64,000 nucleotides of DNA from Antarctobacter heliothermus (GCF_002237555.1 NZ_CP022540.1:1806501-1870500), one strand, 5' to 3'. Shown: positions 34,405-44,052, counted from the stretch's first letter. Notes: generated from the letters alone by a model not told the origin. Made by a program: numbers and translations.

Positions 34405-35267
34405 CACTTGCAATCCGGCACATGAAACGTAGCGTCATAGCCTTTGAACCCGACGGGGCCGAAACCAGCGTAGACCTTCATGATTGAGTTGACCGGCTCC
34501 GGGTATTCGCCAAACCACTTTTCGTGCAGTTCATGCATCGTGCCATCAAGCTTCATGCATTCCATCGCGACCTCGATGGTATTGCGCAATTCCACATCTA
34601 CAGGACGCACAGCATAGGCGATATCCTTGTCGGTGTAGATCCGAGCAACGACTTTGAGCTTCTTGTTGTTCTTAGCCGCATGCTGCGCCACGAACATGTT
34701 GACGATATCGGCATCGGCGCGGCCGGTCACAACCGCCTGCATCGCATCGGTGTCCTTGTCGTAACGCTGAACGGTGAACCCGTATTTTTCAGCATTGGCC
34801 GTCGCCCAGATGTCTGTCTGGCTGCCATTGTTGGTTGCCAATATCTTGCCGTTCAGATCTTCGGGGCTGGCAATGGTGTCGTTGCTTTCGGCCGCAACCA
34901 AAGCCAGGCCGCTGGTCAGGTAGCCTTCGGTGAACAGCAGTTCGTCGGCACGGGTTTCGGTGATCTGCATCGGTGCCACAATCATGTCATAGCGTTCGGC
35001 GAATAGCCCGGCAAAGATCGCCGAAAAGTTCACGTCGATCACTTCGACACCGTCGCGACCGATGCGCTTGGCGATCTCTTCGGCGACATCAATCGAAAAG
35101 CCCGATGTGTCGCCCGACGCGCTGCGCATGGCCCAGGGCGCATAGCCGACATCTGCTGCAACCCGCAGCGGTTCGGCCGATGCTGCCCCCGGAAGCGCCA
35201 GCAGCGGTGCCACAACCGCGCCGATCAGCGCCATAGTGCGCATGATGTTGAGTCCACTCGTTTGCAT
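34404..35267 (-). CDS. Polar amino-acid ABC transporter solute-binding protein (SBP family 3)
   Basis: The 287-residue periplasmic protein has a signal peptide (about 1-31, ASA before EP) and a family-3 fold. It shows GYAPWAMRSASGDTSGFSIDVAEEIAKRIG and the DMIVAPMQITETRADELLFTEGY hinge block. AAGGAG precedes ATG 35267. Genes for an opine-dehydrogenase homologue, a UTRA regulator and a hydantoinase lie divergently. The ligand may therefore be a modified amino acid such as an opine, hydantoin or N-carbamoyl amino acid, though this is inference. Confidence 0.9.
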   Translation of the reverse strand: MQTSGLNIMRTMALIGAVVAPLLALPGAASAEPLRVAADVGYAPWAMRSASGDTSGFSIDVAEEIAKRIGRDGVEVIDVNFSAIFAGLFAERYDMIVAPMQITETRADELLFTEGYLTSGLALVAAESNDTIASPEDLNGKILATNNGSQTDIWATANAEKYGFTVQRYDKDTDAMQAVVTGRADADIVNMFVAQHAAKNNKKLKVVARIYTDKDIAYAVRPVDVELRNTIEVAMECMKLDGTMHELHEKWFGEYPEPVNSIMKVYAGFGPVGFKGYDATFHVPDCK

Positions 35268-35318
35268 ATCAAGCTCCTTGAATGTGCTTGCATTTGATTT
35301 TCGGATTGCCCTAAGTTG

Positions 35319-35332
35319 TACGGACAACCGTA
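35319..35332. promoter_or_regulatory. Operator-like dyad between importer and opine dehydrogenase genes
   Basis: TACGG-ACAA-CCGTA is a perfect inverted repeat in the 104-bp divergent gap, nested with GTTGT-ACGG-ACAAC. HutC/UTRA-type GntR regulators bind such short dyads, so the regulator at 36500 is the probable partner. Confidence 0.5.
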
Positions 35333-35371
35333 TCTCTGCACAGTTCACTTCGATAGACAAGGATTATCTAA

Positions 35372-36436
35372 ATGGCATCTTCAAACCTTCGTTGCGCCTT
35401 TCTTGGTATGGGAGCGGCCGGTTCAGGGCTTGCCATCGAAACCGTACGACGGGGCGGAACGATCTCTGGCTGGCACGATCCGAACACCGAAATCGCTGAT
35501 GCTGTCGCCTTTCGTGGAGGTCTTGCTTACGAAGGTATCGTTGGACGTGGCGCGATCAGCCTGCCCCCTGCCGCCGAGAACTCTTCCGAAGCGGTGCGCG
35601 ATGCGGATATCGTGTTTGTTTCTTGCACGGCGGACAAACACGCCGACCTGGCAAAGGCCGTCGCTCCAGCGTTGACCGCCGAACAACTTGTTGTCCTGCA
35701 TTGCGGCTATGTAGGTGGAACCAAGGTGTTTGGCGATATCGTAGCGGCCAATGGCGGAGCCCCGGCGCGGCTGTTTGAACTGAACAACACATTACACCTT
35801 GCAGGCAAGATCTCCCCCTCGACGTTTGTCGCACGCAGCACCAAGAAGTGGCTTGAAATTTCAGGAAAATCTGAAGACACGGAGGGTTCGACCTATCGCG
35901 CTATGATGCAGATGTTCCCCGAGTTCGAATACTCTGAAAACATCCTGCTCAACGGTTTGAACAATCCAAATTTCATCGGCCATGTACCGGCTTATGTCGG
36001 GAATGCGGTGCTGCATGACCGTGATCTTGGCGAGATGACCACCGGAATTCTGCATTTCCACGAGGCCCGGATGGGCCGCGTCAACCTGCTGTGCGCCGCG
36101 GTCGAGGCCGAACGTGATGCCTTGATTTCGGGGCTGGGTTTGAAGCCCCTGCCGACCCGCGAATTTGACCGCCGCGCTTACCCTGCAGGCAGCCGCCTGG
36201 AGGGCGGGATTGCCCGCTTTGGACCCAAGGTACAGAAACGCTATGTCACCGAAGACTTGCCCTGCGCCTTGGTGCCGATGGAAAGCATCGGACGTCATTT
36301 CGGCATTGAAACACCATTGATTAGTGGTTTGATTAATATGGTTAATATCTTTGAGGGGGTTGATTTCAGAAAGCACGGCAGAAACGTCGAGATGCTGTCT
36401 GCCAAATGGCTGGAAAGTTTCTGCGCCCGCGCCTAA
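35372..36436 (+). CDS. NAD/NADP octopine/nopaline dehydrogenase-family protein
   Basis: The 354-residue protein has an N-terminal Rossmann domain (GMGAAGSG at 12-19) and a C-terminal octopine dehydrogenase-type helical domain, with the GHVPAYVGNAVL and GILHFHEARMG segments. Opine dehydrogenases link an amino acid and a keto acid reductively, or run the reverse reaction. In a catabolic locus beside an amino-acid importer, the oxidative direction, splitting an opine-like N-substituted amino acid, is plausible. The start ATG has AAGGA upstream. Function is not proven, because this family also contains 2-dehydropantoate-reductase-like members. Confidence 0.78.
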   Translation: MASSNLRCAFLGMGAAGSGLAIETVRRGGTISGWHDPNTEIADAVAFRGGLAYEGIVGRGAISLPPAAENSSEAVRDADIVFVSCTADKHADLAKAVAPALTAEQLVVLHCGYVGGTKVFGDIVAANGGAPARLFELNNTLHLAGKISPSTFVARSTKKWLEISGKSEDTEGSTYRAMMQMFPEFEYSENILLNGLNNPNFIGHVPAYVGNAVLHDRDLGEMTTGILHFHEARMGRVNLLCAAVEAERDALISGLGLKPLPTREFDRRAYPAGSRLEGGIARFGPKVQKRYVTEDLPCALVPMESIGRHFGIETPLISGLINMVNIFEGVDFRKHGRNVEMLSAKWLESFCARA

Positions 36437-36499
36437 AAAATCGGCCGCCATGCTTGGTAATTGTGCGCGTTGGCAAGCGCCTGGAGGGGGAACGGACGA

Positions 36500-37219
36500 A
36501 TGAGCGGCATGCCTTTATACCTGAGCCTGCAAAACGAGATCCTGGCGGCCATAGCCCGAGGCGAATATGTTGCCGGAGATCTCTTGCCGACCGAACAGGA
36601 ATACTGCGAACGATTTGGTGTCAGCCGGGCGACGGTACGAAAGGCGCTGCAAAACCTGTCGACCGATGGACGGGTGGTGCGCAAACACGGGATTGGCACC
36701 TATGTCCATTCGTCCGAGCAGCCCGGTCAGTCGGTAAAGTTTCGCGGCTTTCTGGAGGATGTGCTGGTGCATGATCCGGAAAACAGGTTCCACCGCGTAT
36801 ACAAGCGGGAATGCCGGTTTCCAGAGGCCATTCTGGATCTGTTTGGCGATAACGCTGTGCCTGAAGGATCGGTCAGCCTGTCGACCGTCAGCCGCCGGGG
36901 GCAGACGATCATGGCAGGTCTGATTCATCTGCCCGCGCCCTCTTGTGACCATGATACCGAGGCGGCCTATGCAACCAGCGAACAGCCGACAGTCGTGATG
37001 CTGCGCAAGGCGGGCATCTACATCGCGCGCGGCCAGCAACGAATTCAGCCGATCATTGTTGAACAGGACATCGCTACCCTACTGGGGGTTTCGGTGGGCA
37101 TTCCACTGCTGCGCGCCACACGGGTCTATTTCGACATCAAGGGCCGCGCTGTGGCTGTCATCCAGACCACCTATCACCCAACCAACCACGAAATGGTCAT
37201 CGACCTGCTGCCAAGGTAG
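36500..37219 (+). CDS. GntR-family transcriptional regulator with UTRA domain (HutC type)
   Basis: The 239-residue protein has an N-terminal winged HTH (about 3-70: LPTEQEYCERFGVSRATVRKALQNLSTDGRVVRKHGIGTYV) and a UTRA effector domain with the C-terminal ATRVYFDIKGRAVAVIQTTYHP block. GGAGG lies 12 bases before the ATG; the ATG at 36509 is an alternative start. Positioned between the opine dehydrogenase and hydantoinase genes on the same strand, it is the likely local repressor. Confidence 0.9.
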   Translation: MSGMPLYLSLQNEILAAIARGEYVAGDLLPTEQEYCERFGVSRATVRKALQNLSTDGRVVRKHGIGTYVHSSEQPGQSVKFRGFLEDVLVHDPENRFHRVYKRECRFPEAILDLFGDNAVPEGSVSLSTVSRRGQTIMAGLIHLPAPSCDHDTEAAYATSEQPTVVMLRKAGIYIARGQQRIQPIIVEQDIATLLGVSVGIPLLRATRVYFDIKGRAVAVIQTTYHPTNHEMVIDLLPR

Positions 37220-37253
37220 GGCGACTGATTTTCGGAAACTGGAAAGAGAACTT

Positions 37254-38717
37254 ATGACGCACGACATGGATCTGGTCATCCGCAATGCACATTGCGCCAC
37301 GGCTTGCATGACTTTCGATTGCGATATTGGCGTCAAGGACGGCGTGATCCGCCAATTGGGCGGCAAGATGTCCAGCCCCGATGAGATCGACGCCAACGGT
37401 CGCTGGGTGCTGCCGGGCGGGATCGACAGCCATGTCCATTTTGATCAACGCAAGACCCATGGCGGGCAGAATGCCGATGACTTCTATACCGGCACCGTTT
37501 CTGCCGCCTGTGGTGGCACGACAACGGTGATCCCCTTTGCGGCCCAACACCGGACCCAGTCGGTGAAATGGGCGATTGAAGAATATCACGCCCGTGCCAC
37601 CGGCAATGCAGTGATCGACTATAACTTTCACCTGATCCTGTCCGATCCGGCGCACCCTGACTTTACCGAAGAACTGTCCGAGGTTTGTGACGCCGGGATA
37701 AAATCGCTGAAGGTGTTCACGACCTATCCGGCAATCCGACTGGACGACGACGCACTGCTGGATATCTTTAACAAGGCCAAACTGCATGGCTGTCTGGTCA
37801 TGGTGCATTGCGAAAACAGCGGTATCATCGATTTTGTGACCCAGCGGCTGCTCGATCAGGACATGACCGCGCCGAAATACCATCTGGCATCGCGTCCAGC
37901 CATCGCCGAGGCCGAAGCTGTGATGCGCATCTGCGCGATTGCTGAATTGTTCAACGTGCCGACGATGATCGTGCACGTCTCATCCGGACGGTCGCTAAAG
38001 ATCATCGATATGGCCCGTGACAACGGGGCCACGATCTTTGCTGAAACCTGCACCCAATATCTGACGCTGCCGCAGTCCTTGCTAGATCAGCCCGATCAGG
38101 AAGGCGCCAAGGGCATTTGTAGCCCGCCGTTGCGCAGCGCTGCGGAATCCGAGGCCTTGTGGCAGGCCGTCTGTGACGGCACGCTTGACGTAGTATCCTC
38201 TGACCACAGTCCCTATCGTTTTGACGAAACCGGGAAATTCGCACATGGGCGCGACGTGCCATTCACCCGTATTTCCAACGGATTGCCGGGCGTAGAGCTG
38301 CGGATGCCACTGTTTTTCACCCATGCCGTCCAGACCGGCCGGATCGACATCAACCGCTTTGTCGCCCTAACCTCGGCGAATGCGGCGGAAATCTATGGGC
38401 TGTCGGGGCGCAAGGGCACGATTGCCGTGGGTGCTGACGCCGATCTGTGCATCTGGGACGATGACTATCGCTGGACGATCAACAACGACCGGATGCACCA
38501 CAATGTCGATTTCACCCCCTACGAAGGCATGGAAGTCACCGCATGGCCTGCCGTCACGCTCAGCCGTGGGCGCGTTGTGGCCCGTTATCACGATTTTACC
38601 GGTACCCGCGGCGACGGGCAATTCCTTGTCGCAGATGCCGCCCTTACTCGCCACGAAATGACTGCAACTCAGAAAGAACTTAACGCGTTCGGGTTGCGCC
38701 TATCCCCGCGCCAGTAG
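37254..38717 (+). CDS. Dihydropyrimidinase/hydantoinase-family amidohydrolase
   Basis: The 487-residue amidohydrolase carries the complete binuclear-metal set: His60 and His62 (DSHVHF), carboxylated Lys153 (SLKVFTTYP), His185 (MVHCENSG), His241 (IVHVSSGR) and Asp317 (SSDHSPY). Family members open the ring of dihydropyrimidines, hydantoins or phenylhydantoin-like cyclic imides. The ATG at 37254 follows GGAAAGAG; the upstream frame overlaps the regulator gene in another frame. No N-carbamoyl-amino-acid hydrolase gene is adjacent, although ureido-acting amidases lie elsewhere in the window. Confidence 0.9.
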   Translation: MTHDMDLVIRNAHCATACMTFDCDIGVKDGVIRQLGGKMSSPDEIDANGRWVLPGGIDSHVHFDQRKTHGGQNADDFYTGTVSAACGGTTTVIPFAAQHRTQSVKWAIEEYHARATGNAVIDYNFHLILSDPAHPDFTEELSEVCDAGIKSLKVFTTYPAIRLDDDALLDIFNKAKLHGCLVMVHCENSGIIDFVTQRLLDQDMTAPKYHLASRPAIAEAEAVMRICAIAELFNVPTMIVHVSSGRSLKIIDMARDNGATIFAETCTQYLTLPQSLLDQPDQEGAKGICSPPLRSAAESEALWQAVCDGTLDVVSSDHSPYRFDETGKFAHGRDVPFTRISNGLPGVELRMPLFFTHAVQTGRIDINRFVALTSANAAEIYGLSGRKGTIAVGADADLCIWDDDYRWTINNDRMHHNVDFTPYEGMEVTAWPAVTLSRGRVVARYHDFTGTRGDGQFLVADAALTRHEMTATQKELNAFGLRLSPRQ

Positions 38718-39008
38718 CTCCTCACTTTACTCTACGGACTGAGAACCTACCGCCAAGCAGATCGCTTCAAAGCCGCCGTCGCGCAGCCGGGCATCCAACT
38801 GCTCGCAATTGCGAGGACGGCGAGCCACCTCCAGCATCCGGCGTTGGATTTTAATGGCCTTCTCCGTGTTGTGGAGAGTTTCAGCGATCTGCAGGATGCG
38901 TTCGCCGTGACCTGAGACCCGTTTTCTCGACCATTTTGAGGTGGAATCCGTCCCAATGTGCTCTGTAACCCAACGTTGGACAGCCATAGGCTGGCATTTC
39001 CCAGCTTT
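38718..39008. other. Gene-free stretch before the transposase remnant
   Basis: The region between the hydantoinase stop and the IS3 remnant carries only an 86-codon minus-strand frame without a recognisable domain. It may be part of the decayed element or flanking debris. I see no tRNA or clear terminator here. Confidence 0.4.
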
Positions 39009-39730
39009 TTAACGATGACGGGCTGGTGGCGGCATCGGGAAAGCGCTTGGCGAACTGTACGTTGTATCCGATCGCACAGTGAGGTCTGACTCCGTTGTCG
39101 TGGTGACGTCGATCCTCCAGCTTTTCGTGGGCGTCCGTAAGGCATATGAACCGGTGTGCTTAAAGGCATTCCGACCGTTGCTTGCTGTTGAATGCTTCGA
39201 TGAAGTCGTTGTCCGTGGGTTTTCCGGGTCGTGAAAAGTCCAGCGTGACCGGGTTGGTGTAGGCCCAAAGATCCAGATCGCGCGAAATGAACTCGCTGCC
39301 CTTGTCGACCCTGCTCGTATTTGGACAGCCGATCGTCCCACAGACCCGCGCGAGCGTCTTCCGGATCTCCGCCTTGATAGCTGACGCGCGAATCGGCCGC
39401 CGGGCAGAGCCGGGGATGTGTATCGACGATGGACAGAATGCGGAGCTTCTTTTCCAGGGCAGGCTGGTCGTGAACGAAATCCCTCCTGCACACGCAATGC
39501 ATATGCTGTCGGGCAAGATATCGCCCAGACGTCGTTCGGCCCAGTGGACTCCTGACTGTCGTCTGATGCTTTGTCTACTCCCGGCGCTTCGGGTGCTTGT
39601 TCCTAAGCTGCAGGCACAACTCGTTGTAAATCCAGCGGGTCTTCTTGGCATTGATCTCCCAACCAAGGAATTGTTGTGGAAAACTCCAGCTAAAATCGAG
39701 GACGTTTCCGGGGGTCACATCAGGGCAGAG
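39009..39730 (-). pseudogene. Frameshifted IS3-family transposase OrfB remnant
   Basis: Read from 39730 downward and switching frames, the translation gives pieces of an IS3 OrfB rve integrase core. These are an FVHDQPALEKKLRILSIVDTH-type block (first DDE aspartate region), then VDKGSEFISRDLDLWAY (second Asp) and TLDFSRPGKPTDNDFIEAFN (catalytic Glu). The end fragment, in a third frame, reads like DAHEKLEDRRHHDNGVRPHCAIGYN. At least two frameshifts are needed, so it is inactive. It abuts moeA and marks one edge of the arsenite oxidase island. Confidence 0.82.
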
Positions 39731-39736
39731 CAGGGG

Positions 39737-40993
39737 TCAGTCAACAAATGGTTCGACTTGAAGCGTCTGGCCCGGAATTACCATGTCGCACTTCGGTGGG
39801 ATGACCGCGATCCCCCTTGCCTGCGCTAAGGGCGACATGGATGCAGAGGCGCCTTGCCCAAGGCGTATCAGCACCGGACGTCCTACGCTATCACGCTCTG
39901 ACCAAGTGACTGGCACATATTCACGCCGCCCGGTCCTGCGCCGATAAGTAAAGCCCGCAACAGCGGGCAGCCAAGTATCCGGCTTTTCCAAAAGACCAGC
40001 CATCCGTCGCAGCGCTGGCCGCGCGATCTGCGCAAAGGTGATCGCGGCGGCATAGGGGTTGCCGGGTAGGCCGACATAAAGCGTTTGACCAAGCCGGCCG
40101 ATGGTCAGCGGCTTGCCCGGGCGGATGGCGACCTTGAGCACGTCGAGTTCCGCAGCCTCCGCCCGCAGCGCATCCAGAATATGATCTTCTTCGCCCGCCG
40201 AAACACCGCCCGAGGAAATCACGACGTCATTTGTCTGCGCGGCATGGCGAATGGCTTTGCGGATGCTGGCGGGGTCGTCCGGCCGGATGCCGAGGTCGGT
40301 CAGGTTGACCCACGGTAGCCCGGACAGCGTTGTCCCCAGAAGCACGCGGTTGGAGTTGTAAATTTGTCCCGGCCCTAGGCCGCTGCCCGGCTCGGATAGT
40401 TCGTTTCCGGTGGACAGTATAGCCACGCGCACCCGGGGGCGGACAGCAACGGACGCCACGCCACAGCCCGCGAGCAGCGCAAGTCGGGGCGGCGTCAGCG
40501 TCAGCCCGGCGGCCAGAGCCGGTGCGCCTTGGGCCACATCCTCTCCTCGGCGACGGATGTTTTGACCCAACTTTGGGCGTTCCGTCAGCGATATCATACC
40601 CCCGGTGCTTACGACTTGTTCCTGCATCACGATGGCATCGGCCCCGAAGGGCACCGGTGCGCCGGTGAAAATACGCGCCGCCGAACCCGCAGCAAGTGAA
40701 AGGGCGCGCGCGTCGCCCGCCGCAATCCGGGCCACCACAGGCAGATGCCACGGGCCGTTCCCAGTCAGGTCGACAAGGCGCACGGCATAGCCATCCATGG
40801 CGGAATTGTCGAAGGGCGGCAGCGCAGATGTCGACACGACAGGCGCAGCGCTCACACGACCAACCGCCTTACCGAGGGCGAGCATCTCGTGGCCTACCAC
40901 CGGACAGGCGGCGGCAATGGCGCGCAGTCGCGCAGCATCAACCGACAAGGTCGGGCTGGATTTTCCAGCCGAACAGGAAACAGCCGCTGTCAT
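39737..40993 (-). CDS. moeA: Molybdopterin molybdenumtransferase MoeA
   Basis: The 418-residue protein has the MoeA motifs PPFDNSAMDGYAVR, AILSTGNELSEPG, SSGGVSAGEEDHI and LPGNPYAA. MoeA inserts molybdenum into adenylated molybdopterin, and it serves the AioA molybdoenzyme encoded directly upstream. GAGGAGATGAC precedes ATG 40993. A strong intrinsic terminator separates it from aioA, so moeA probably receives only read-through transcription. Its 3' end lies within a few bases of an IS3 remnant. Confidence 0.93.
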   Translation of the reverse strand: MTAAVSCSAGKSSPTLSVDAARLRAIAAACPVVGHEMLALGKAVGRVSAAPVVSTSALPPFDNSAMDGYAVRLVDLTGNGPWHLPVVARIAAGDARALSLAAGSAARIFTGAPVPFGADAIVMQEQVVSTGGMISLTERPKLGQNIRRRGEDVAQGAPALAAGLTLTPPRLALLAGCGVASVAVRPRVRVAILSTGNELSEPGSGLGPGQIYNSNRVLLGTTLSGLPWVNLTDLGIRPDDPASIRKAIRHAAQTNDVVISSGGVSAGEEDHILDALRAEAAELDVLKVAIRPGKPLTIGRLGQTLYVGLPGNPYAAAITFAQIARPALRRMAGLLEKPDTWLPAVAGFTYRRRTGRREYVPVTWSERDSVGRPVLIRLGQGASASMSPLAQARGIAVIPPKCDMVIPGQTLQVEPFVD

Positions 40994-41008
40994 GTCATCT
41001 CCTCTCAG

Positions 41009-41038
41009 AAAACCCGCCCCCGAAAAACGGGGGCGGGT
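41009..41038 (-). terminator. Strong intrinsic terminator between aioA and moeA
   Basis: On the minus strand, 41038-41028 (ACCCGCCCCCG) pairs perfectly with 41022-41012 around TTTTT, and the stem ends in a TTTT run (41012-41009). The 11-bp GC stem plus U-tract, 17 bases after the aioA stop, is a textbook Rho-independent terminator. Confidence 0.85.
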
Positions 41039-41054
41039 CATCGTTCCAAATGAC

Positions 41055-43520
41055 TTACAGCATGATTTCCTTCGACTTGAAGGTAATCCCCGCAGTCTCA
41101 TGCGTTGCGTTCGACACCTTGCGAATGTCACCCCAGCAGTGTTTGTAGTCTGGCAAGACCAGCTCGTTCACCCCCGGGTTGACCACGTTGCCTTGGCTGC
41201 CCGCAGGTGAACCAAAGACCATGGCGACCTGGTTGCGCTTAGACGATGGCGTTGGATAGACCATGCCCTGTGTCACACCGTTGTCGTTGATGATCTCGAT
41301 CAGATCGCCTGGATTCAAATCCATTTCCACCATGTCATCGGGGTTCATCTCGATGAACGGATAGGGGAAGCGGTCCTGAACGAACTCGTTCTTCTGATCG
41401 AGGAACTGGTTCTGCCAGAAGATGTTGGCCCGAACGTTGTTGATCCAGAACTTGTGAGCGGCTTGTTCACGGGCCTTGCCCGCCGCCTGCCAGCCGCGCC
41501 AGCCCGCCGCACAGAACAACGCCTTATTGTCGTCGCGGCCATGCCGGTCGAACGTGCCGTCGGCATAGAGCCGTTTGGTTCCGACCAGCGCACCATTCTC
41601 GTAACCGACAACCGGTTCCTGCACCCCGTTGTTGCCCATGGCCCGAAGGCGGTCGTAGGTCACTTCCGGATGGCCGGTATTGTAGCCGTCCATAAAGGCG
41701 TCTTCCTCGGTCTGCCAGTCATATCCCTTGAACTGGTCAGCATAGGCATCGTGGCCCATATCGCGCAGCACGCGTTCCATGTTCCAAGCCATTTCCGCCG
41801 CGATCAGGCAGTCCGGCTTGGAGTTGCCATAGGGGTCCATGTACTTTTCAGACAGGCGCAGGCGCCGCTCTCCGTTCATCGAGGTGAGGTTCATCTCATT
41901 CGATTCACAGGCAGGCAGGATCACATGTGCGTTCTGGCCGATCTGGCTGTGGATGATATCCACGTCCACCACGAACAGGCCTCCTGCATTGATTGCGGCC
42001 ACGATCGCATCGACCATCTGTTCGCGGGTGCCCCCGGCCGCAGCGTCAATCGCATCCTTGACCATGTCAGAGCGGCGTTTGTGAACGCGCTTGAATTCTG
42101 CGGCATTCAGGGTGGTTTTGTAATGGTCGCAGGCCCAAATGTGATGCACACCGCCCAGACCCCGGATCAGGAATTGGTCGATATACTCTGCCGGACGACC
42201 GACATGCGCATCGGACGGACGATAATAGCCCTCCTGATGCCCCCCCAGACGACAGACACCACCACCTTCGCGGCCAACATTGCCTGTCGCAATGGCGATG
42301 TTCACCAGCGCGCCAATGGTGCGGTAGTTGTCATTGCCCCAGATGATGCCCTTTTCGTAGCAGGTCACGCATTTGCGGCGGCTGCCATCGTCATGCGGCA
42401 TCGCAACCCATTCAGCGGCCTTTTGGATATCAGAAGCCGATACGCCACAGATCTCTGCTGCCTCATCAAGCGAGGTCCGGCAAGTTTGCATGGCGTAGTC
42501 GAGGCTGCCAAGGCCTGCGGGATGTGCGCTATCTTGGGCAACGGCTTCGCCGCCTTGGAAGGTCGAGTTTGCGACAAAGTCGGAATCCGTCCAGCCCTGA
42601 TCTACGATGTACGTCAGAATGGCGTTAAACAGCGCCATATCCGTGCCTTCGTTGATCGCCAGATGCAGGACGTTCTCGGGTCCAGCATATTGCTCCGAGG
42701 AATGAACCGTCAAAGTGCGACGCGGATCGACAACAACCATTTTCGCGCCGCCCTGCAGGCCCGGCACCATGTGGTTGAGATAGAGATTGGTCTGGGTCTC
42801 CATCGAGTTGGCGCCGACCATGAAGATCGTGTCGGTCAACACATAATCCTCATAGGCATAGTTCAACTCGTCAATACCCATGTCGCGCGTTGAGTGGACC
42901 TCGGAATTATAGGCCGGTCGATTGTGGATACGGCAGTTCTTGATCTTCATGCTCTCGAAGTAGAGCTTGCCGGTGCCCCAAGTGTTTTCGTATCCGCCGG
43001 CAGATCCGCCGTGATCGAACATCGAGACGACAAGATCGTCCTCGGACCCTTCGGTCACCACACGCGCCGTGACCCGGGTGACGAGATCCATCGCATCATC
43101 CCACGATGTAGGCTGCCAGACGCCGTTCCGCCAAACCATCGGATCCGACAGACGCTGCTGCTGCGTCCCGGTCACTTTCGAGGGGCGGTTTTCAGCCATA
43201 CGCGCACCACGGATCGAACCGAGGCCAGAGTTTACGACGCAATCCACATCCGGTTTGACCACCAGATGCACGTCTTTGCCGTCCTGTCTGACAACATTAT
43301 ACATCGACGGCGCATACCACGCCTCGGTGTCCTGATACTGCTGTTCACTCAGATCGATGCCAAACTTGTTCTCGCCCGGGGCGGTGCCGCCCTGCTTATG
43401 CAGTGGCCAAGTGTAAGCCTTGTAGCCACAACCGACGATGCAGTAGTGGCAGGTCACGTTGTGTTCCTTGGCGTCTGCGGGAATGATCGGCAGACGGTCG
43501 ATATGTCTTTTGTAAGCCAT
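41055..43520 (-). CDS. aioA: Arsenite oxidase large (molybdopterin) subunit AioA
   Basis: The 821-residue DMSO-reductase-family protein has the [3Fe-4S] ligand pattern Cys24-x2-Cys27-x3-Cys31 and Ser102 (x70 after the last Cys), diagnostic for AioA rather than formate/nitrate-type enzymes. It carries two Mo-bis-pyranopterin guanine dinucleotide-binding halves. It oxidises As(III) to As(V) in the periplasm. It has no signal peptide of its own and travels with the Tat-targeted AioB. GAGGGATAC precedes the ATG. It follows aioB with a 13-base gap. Confidence 0.96.
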   Translation of the reverse strand: MAYKRHIDRLPIIPADAKEHNVTCHYCIVGCGYKAYTWPLHKQGGTAPGENKFGIDLSEQQYQDTEAWYAPSMYNVVRQDGKDVHLVVKPDVDCVVNSGLGSIRGARMAENRPSKVTGTQQQRLSDPMVWRNGVWQPTSWDDAMDLVTRVTARVVTEGSEDDLVVSMFDHGGSAGGYENTWGTGKLYFESMKIKNCRIHNRPAYNSEVHSTRDMGIDELNYAYEDYVLTDTIFMVGANSMETQTNLYLNHMVPGLQGGAKMVVVDPRRTLTVHSSEQYAGPENVLHLAINEGTDMALFNAILTYIVDQGWTDSDFVANSTFQGGEAVAQDSAHPAGLGSLDYAMQTCRTSLDEAAEICGVSASDIQKAAEWVAMPHDDGSRRKCVTCYEKGIIWGNDNYRTIGALVNIAIATGNVGREGGGVCRLGGHQEGYYRPSDAHVGRPAEYIDQFLIRGLGGVHHIWACDHYKTTLNAAEFKRVHKRRSDMVKDAIDAAAGGTREQMVDAIVAAINAGGLFVVDVDIIHSQIGQNAHVILPACESNEMNLTSMNGERRLRLSEKYMDPYGNSKPDCLIAAEMAWNMERVLRDMGHDAYADQFKGYDWQTEEDAFMDGYNTGHPEVTYDRLRAMGNNGVQEPVVGYENGALVGTKRLYADGTFDRHGRDDNKALFCAAGWRGWQAAGKAREQAAHKFWINNVRANIFWQNQFLDQKNEFVQDRFPYPFIEMNPDDMVEMDLNPGDLIEIINDNGVTQGMVYPTPSSKRNQVAMVFGSPAGSQGNVVNPGVNELVLPDYKHCWGDIRKVSNATHETAGITFKSKEIML

Positions 43521-43533
43521 GTATCCCTCTCCC

Positions 43534-44052
43534 TTAAAGCACGTTCGACAGACGACCGTAGATCAACTCGTCGACCCCGTTCGCATAGATGTCGCCCGCG
43601 TCATCGACGCTCAGCAGAAATTGTGGCAGATTGTTGGTGGCATGGCCCCAGATCTGCTGGCCGCCGTTTTCGCAGTCAAAGCGGGAATGGTGGCCAGGGC
43701 AGTTGAGGCTCTTGTCCTCGGCCGAGTAGCTCATCATCCAGCCCTTGTGCGGGCAAAGCACGGAAAAGGCCACGATATCGCCATCCGGACCAACACCCCC
43801 TTCGACGGCTTCGCCTAACTTAAGCAGGACGCCCAAGCTTTCCTCGTCGGGATAGGCGATGTCCATCGGTTCGTTCACCGTCAAATCCGCGATATTGGCA
43901 AGACGGTTAGTCGGCATTTCGACACGCGCCAGCGCGCGCGCCTTGGCTTGCTCTGGCGTCATGACCGTTGTCGCAACAGCGCCTGCCGTCGCCATCATGC
44001 CGCCTCTTAGAAACTGTCGACGCCCTGCATCGACCAATCGGTTACACTTCAT
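43534..44052 (-). CDS. aioB: Arsenite oxidase small (Rieske) subunit AioB
   Basis: The 172-residue protein has an N-terminal twin-arginine signal (GRRQFLRGG, residues 10-18) and a Rieske domain with ligands Cys100, His102, Cys118 and His121. The loop disulphide cysteine after the first motif is replaced by Trp105, as in some known AioB proteins. It carries electrons from AioA to a periplasmic acceptor and brings AioA through Tat. GGGAGG precedes the ATG. It is the first gene of aioBA. No cytochrome c gene (aioC) follows. Confidence 0.95.
   Translation of the reverse strand: MKCNRLVDAGRRQFLRGGMMATAGAVATTVMTPEQAKARALARVEMPTNRLANIADLTVNEPMDIAYPDEESLGVLLKLGEAVEGGVGPDGDIVAFSVLCPHKGWMMSYSAEDKSLNCPGHHSRFDCENGGQQIWGHATNNLPQFLLSVDDAGDIYANGVDELIYGRLSNVL

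Noticed and set aside
41454..42893. 479-codon plus-strand open frame
   Set aside because: Antisense to aioA, whose Fe-S ligands and length are diagnostic; no domain in the plus-strand frame.
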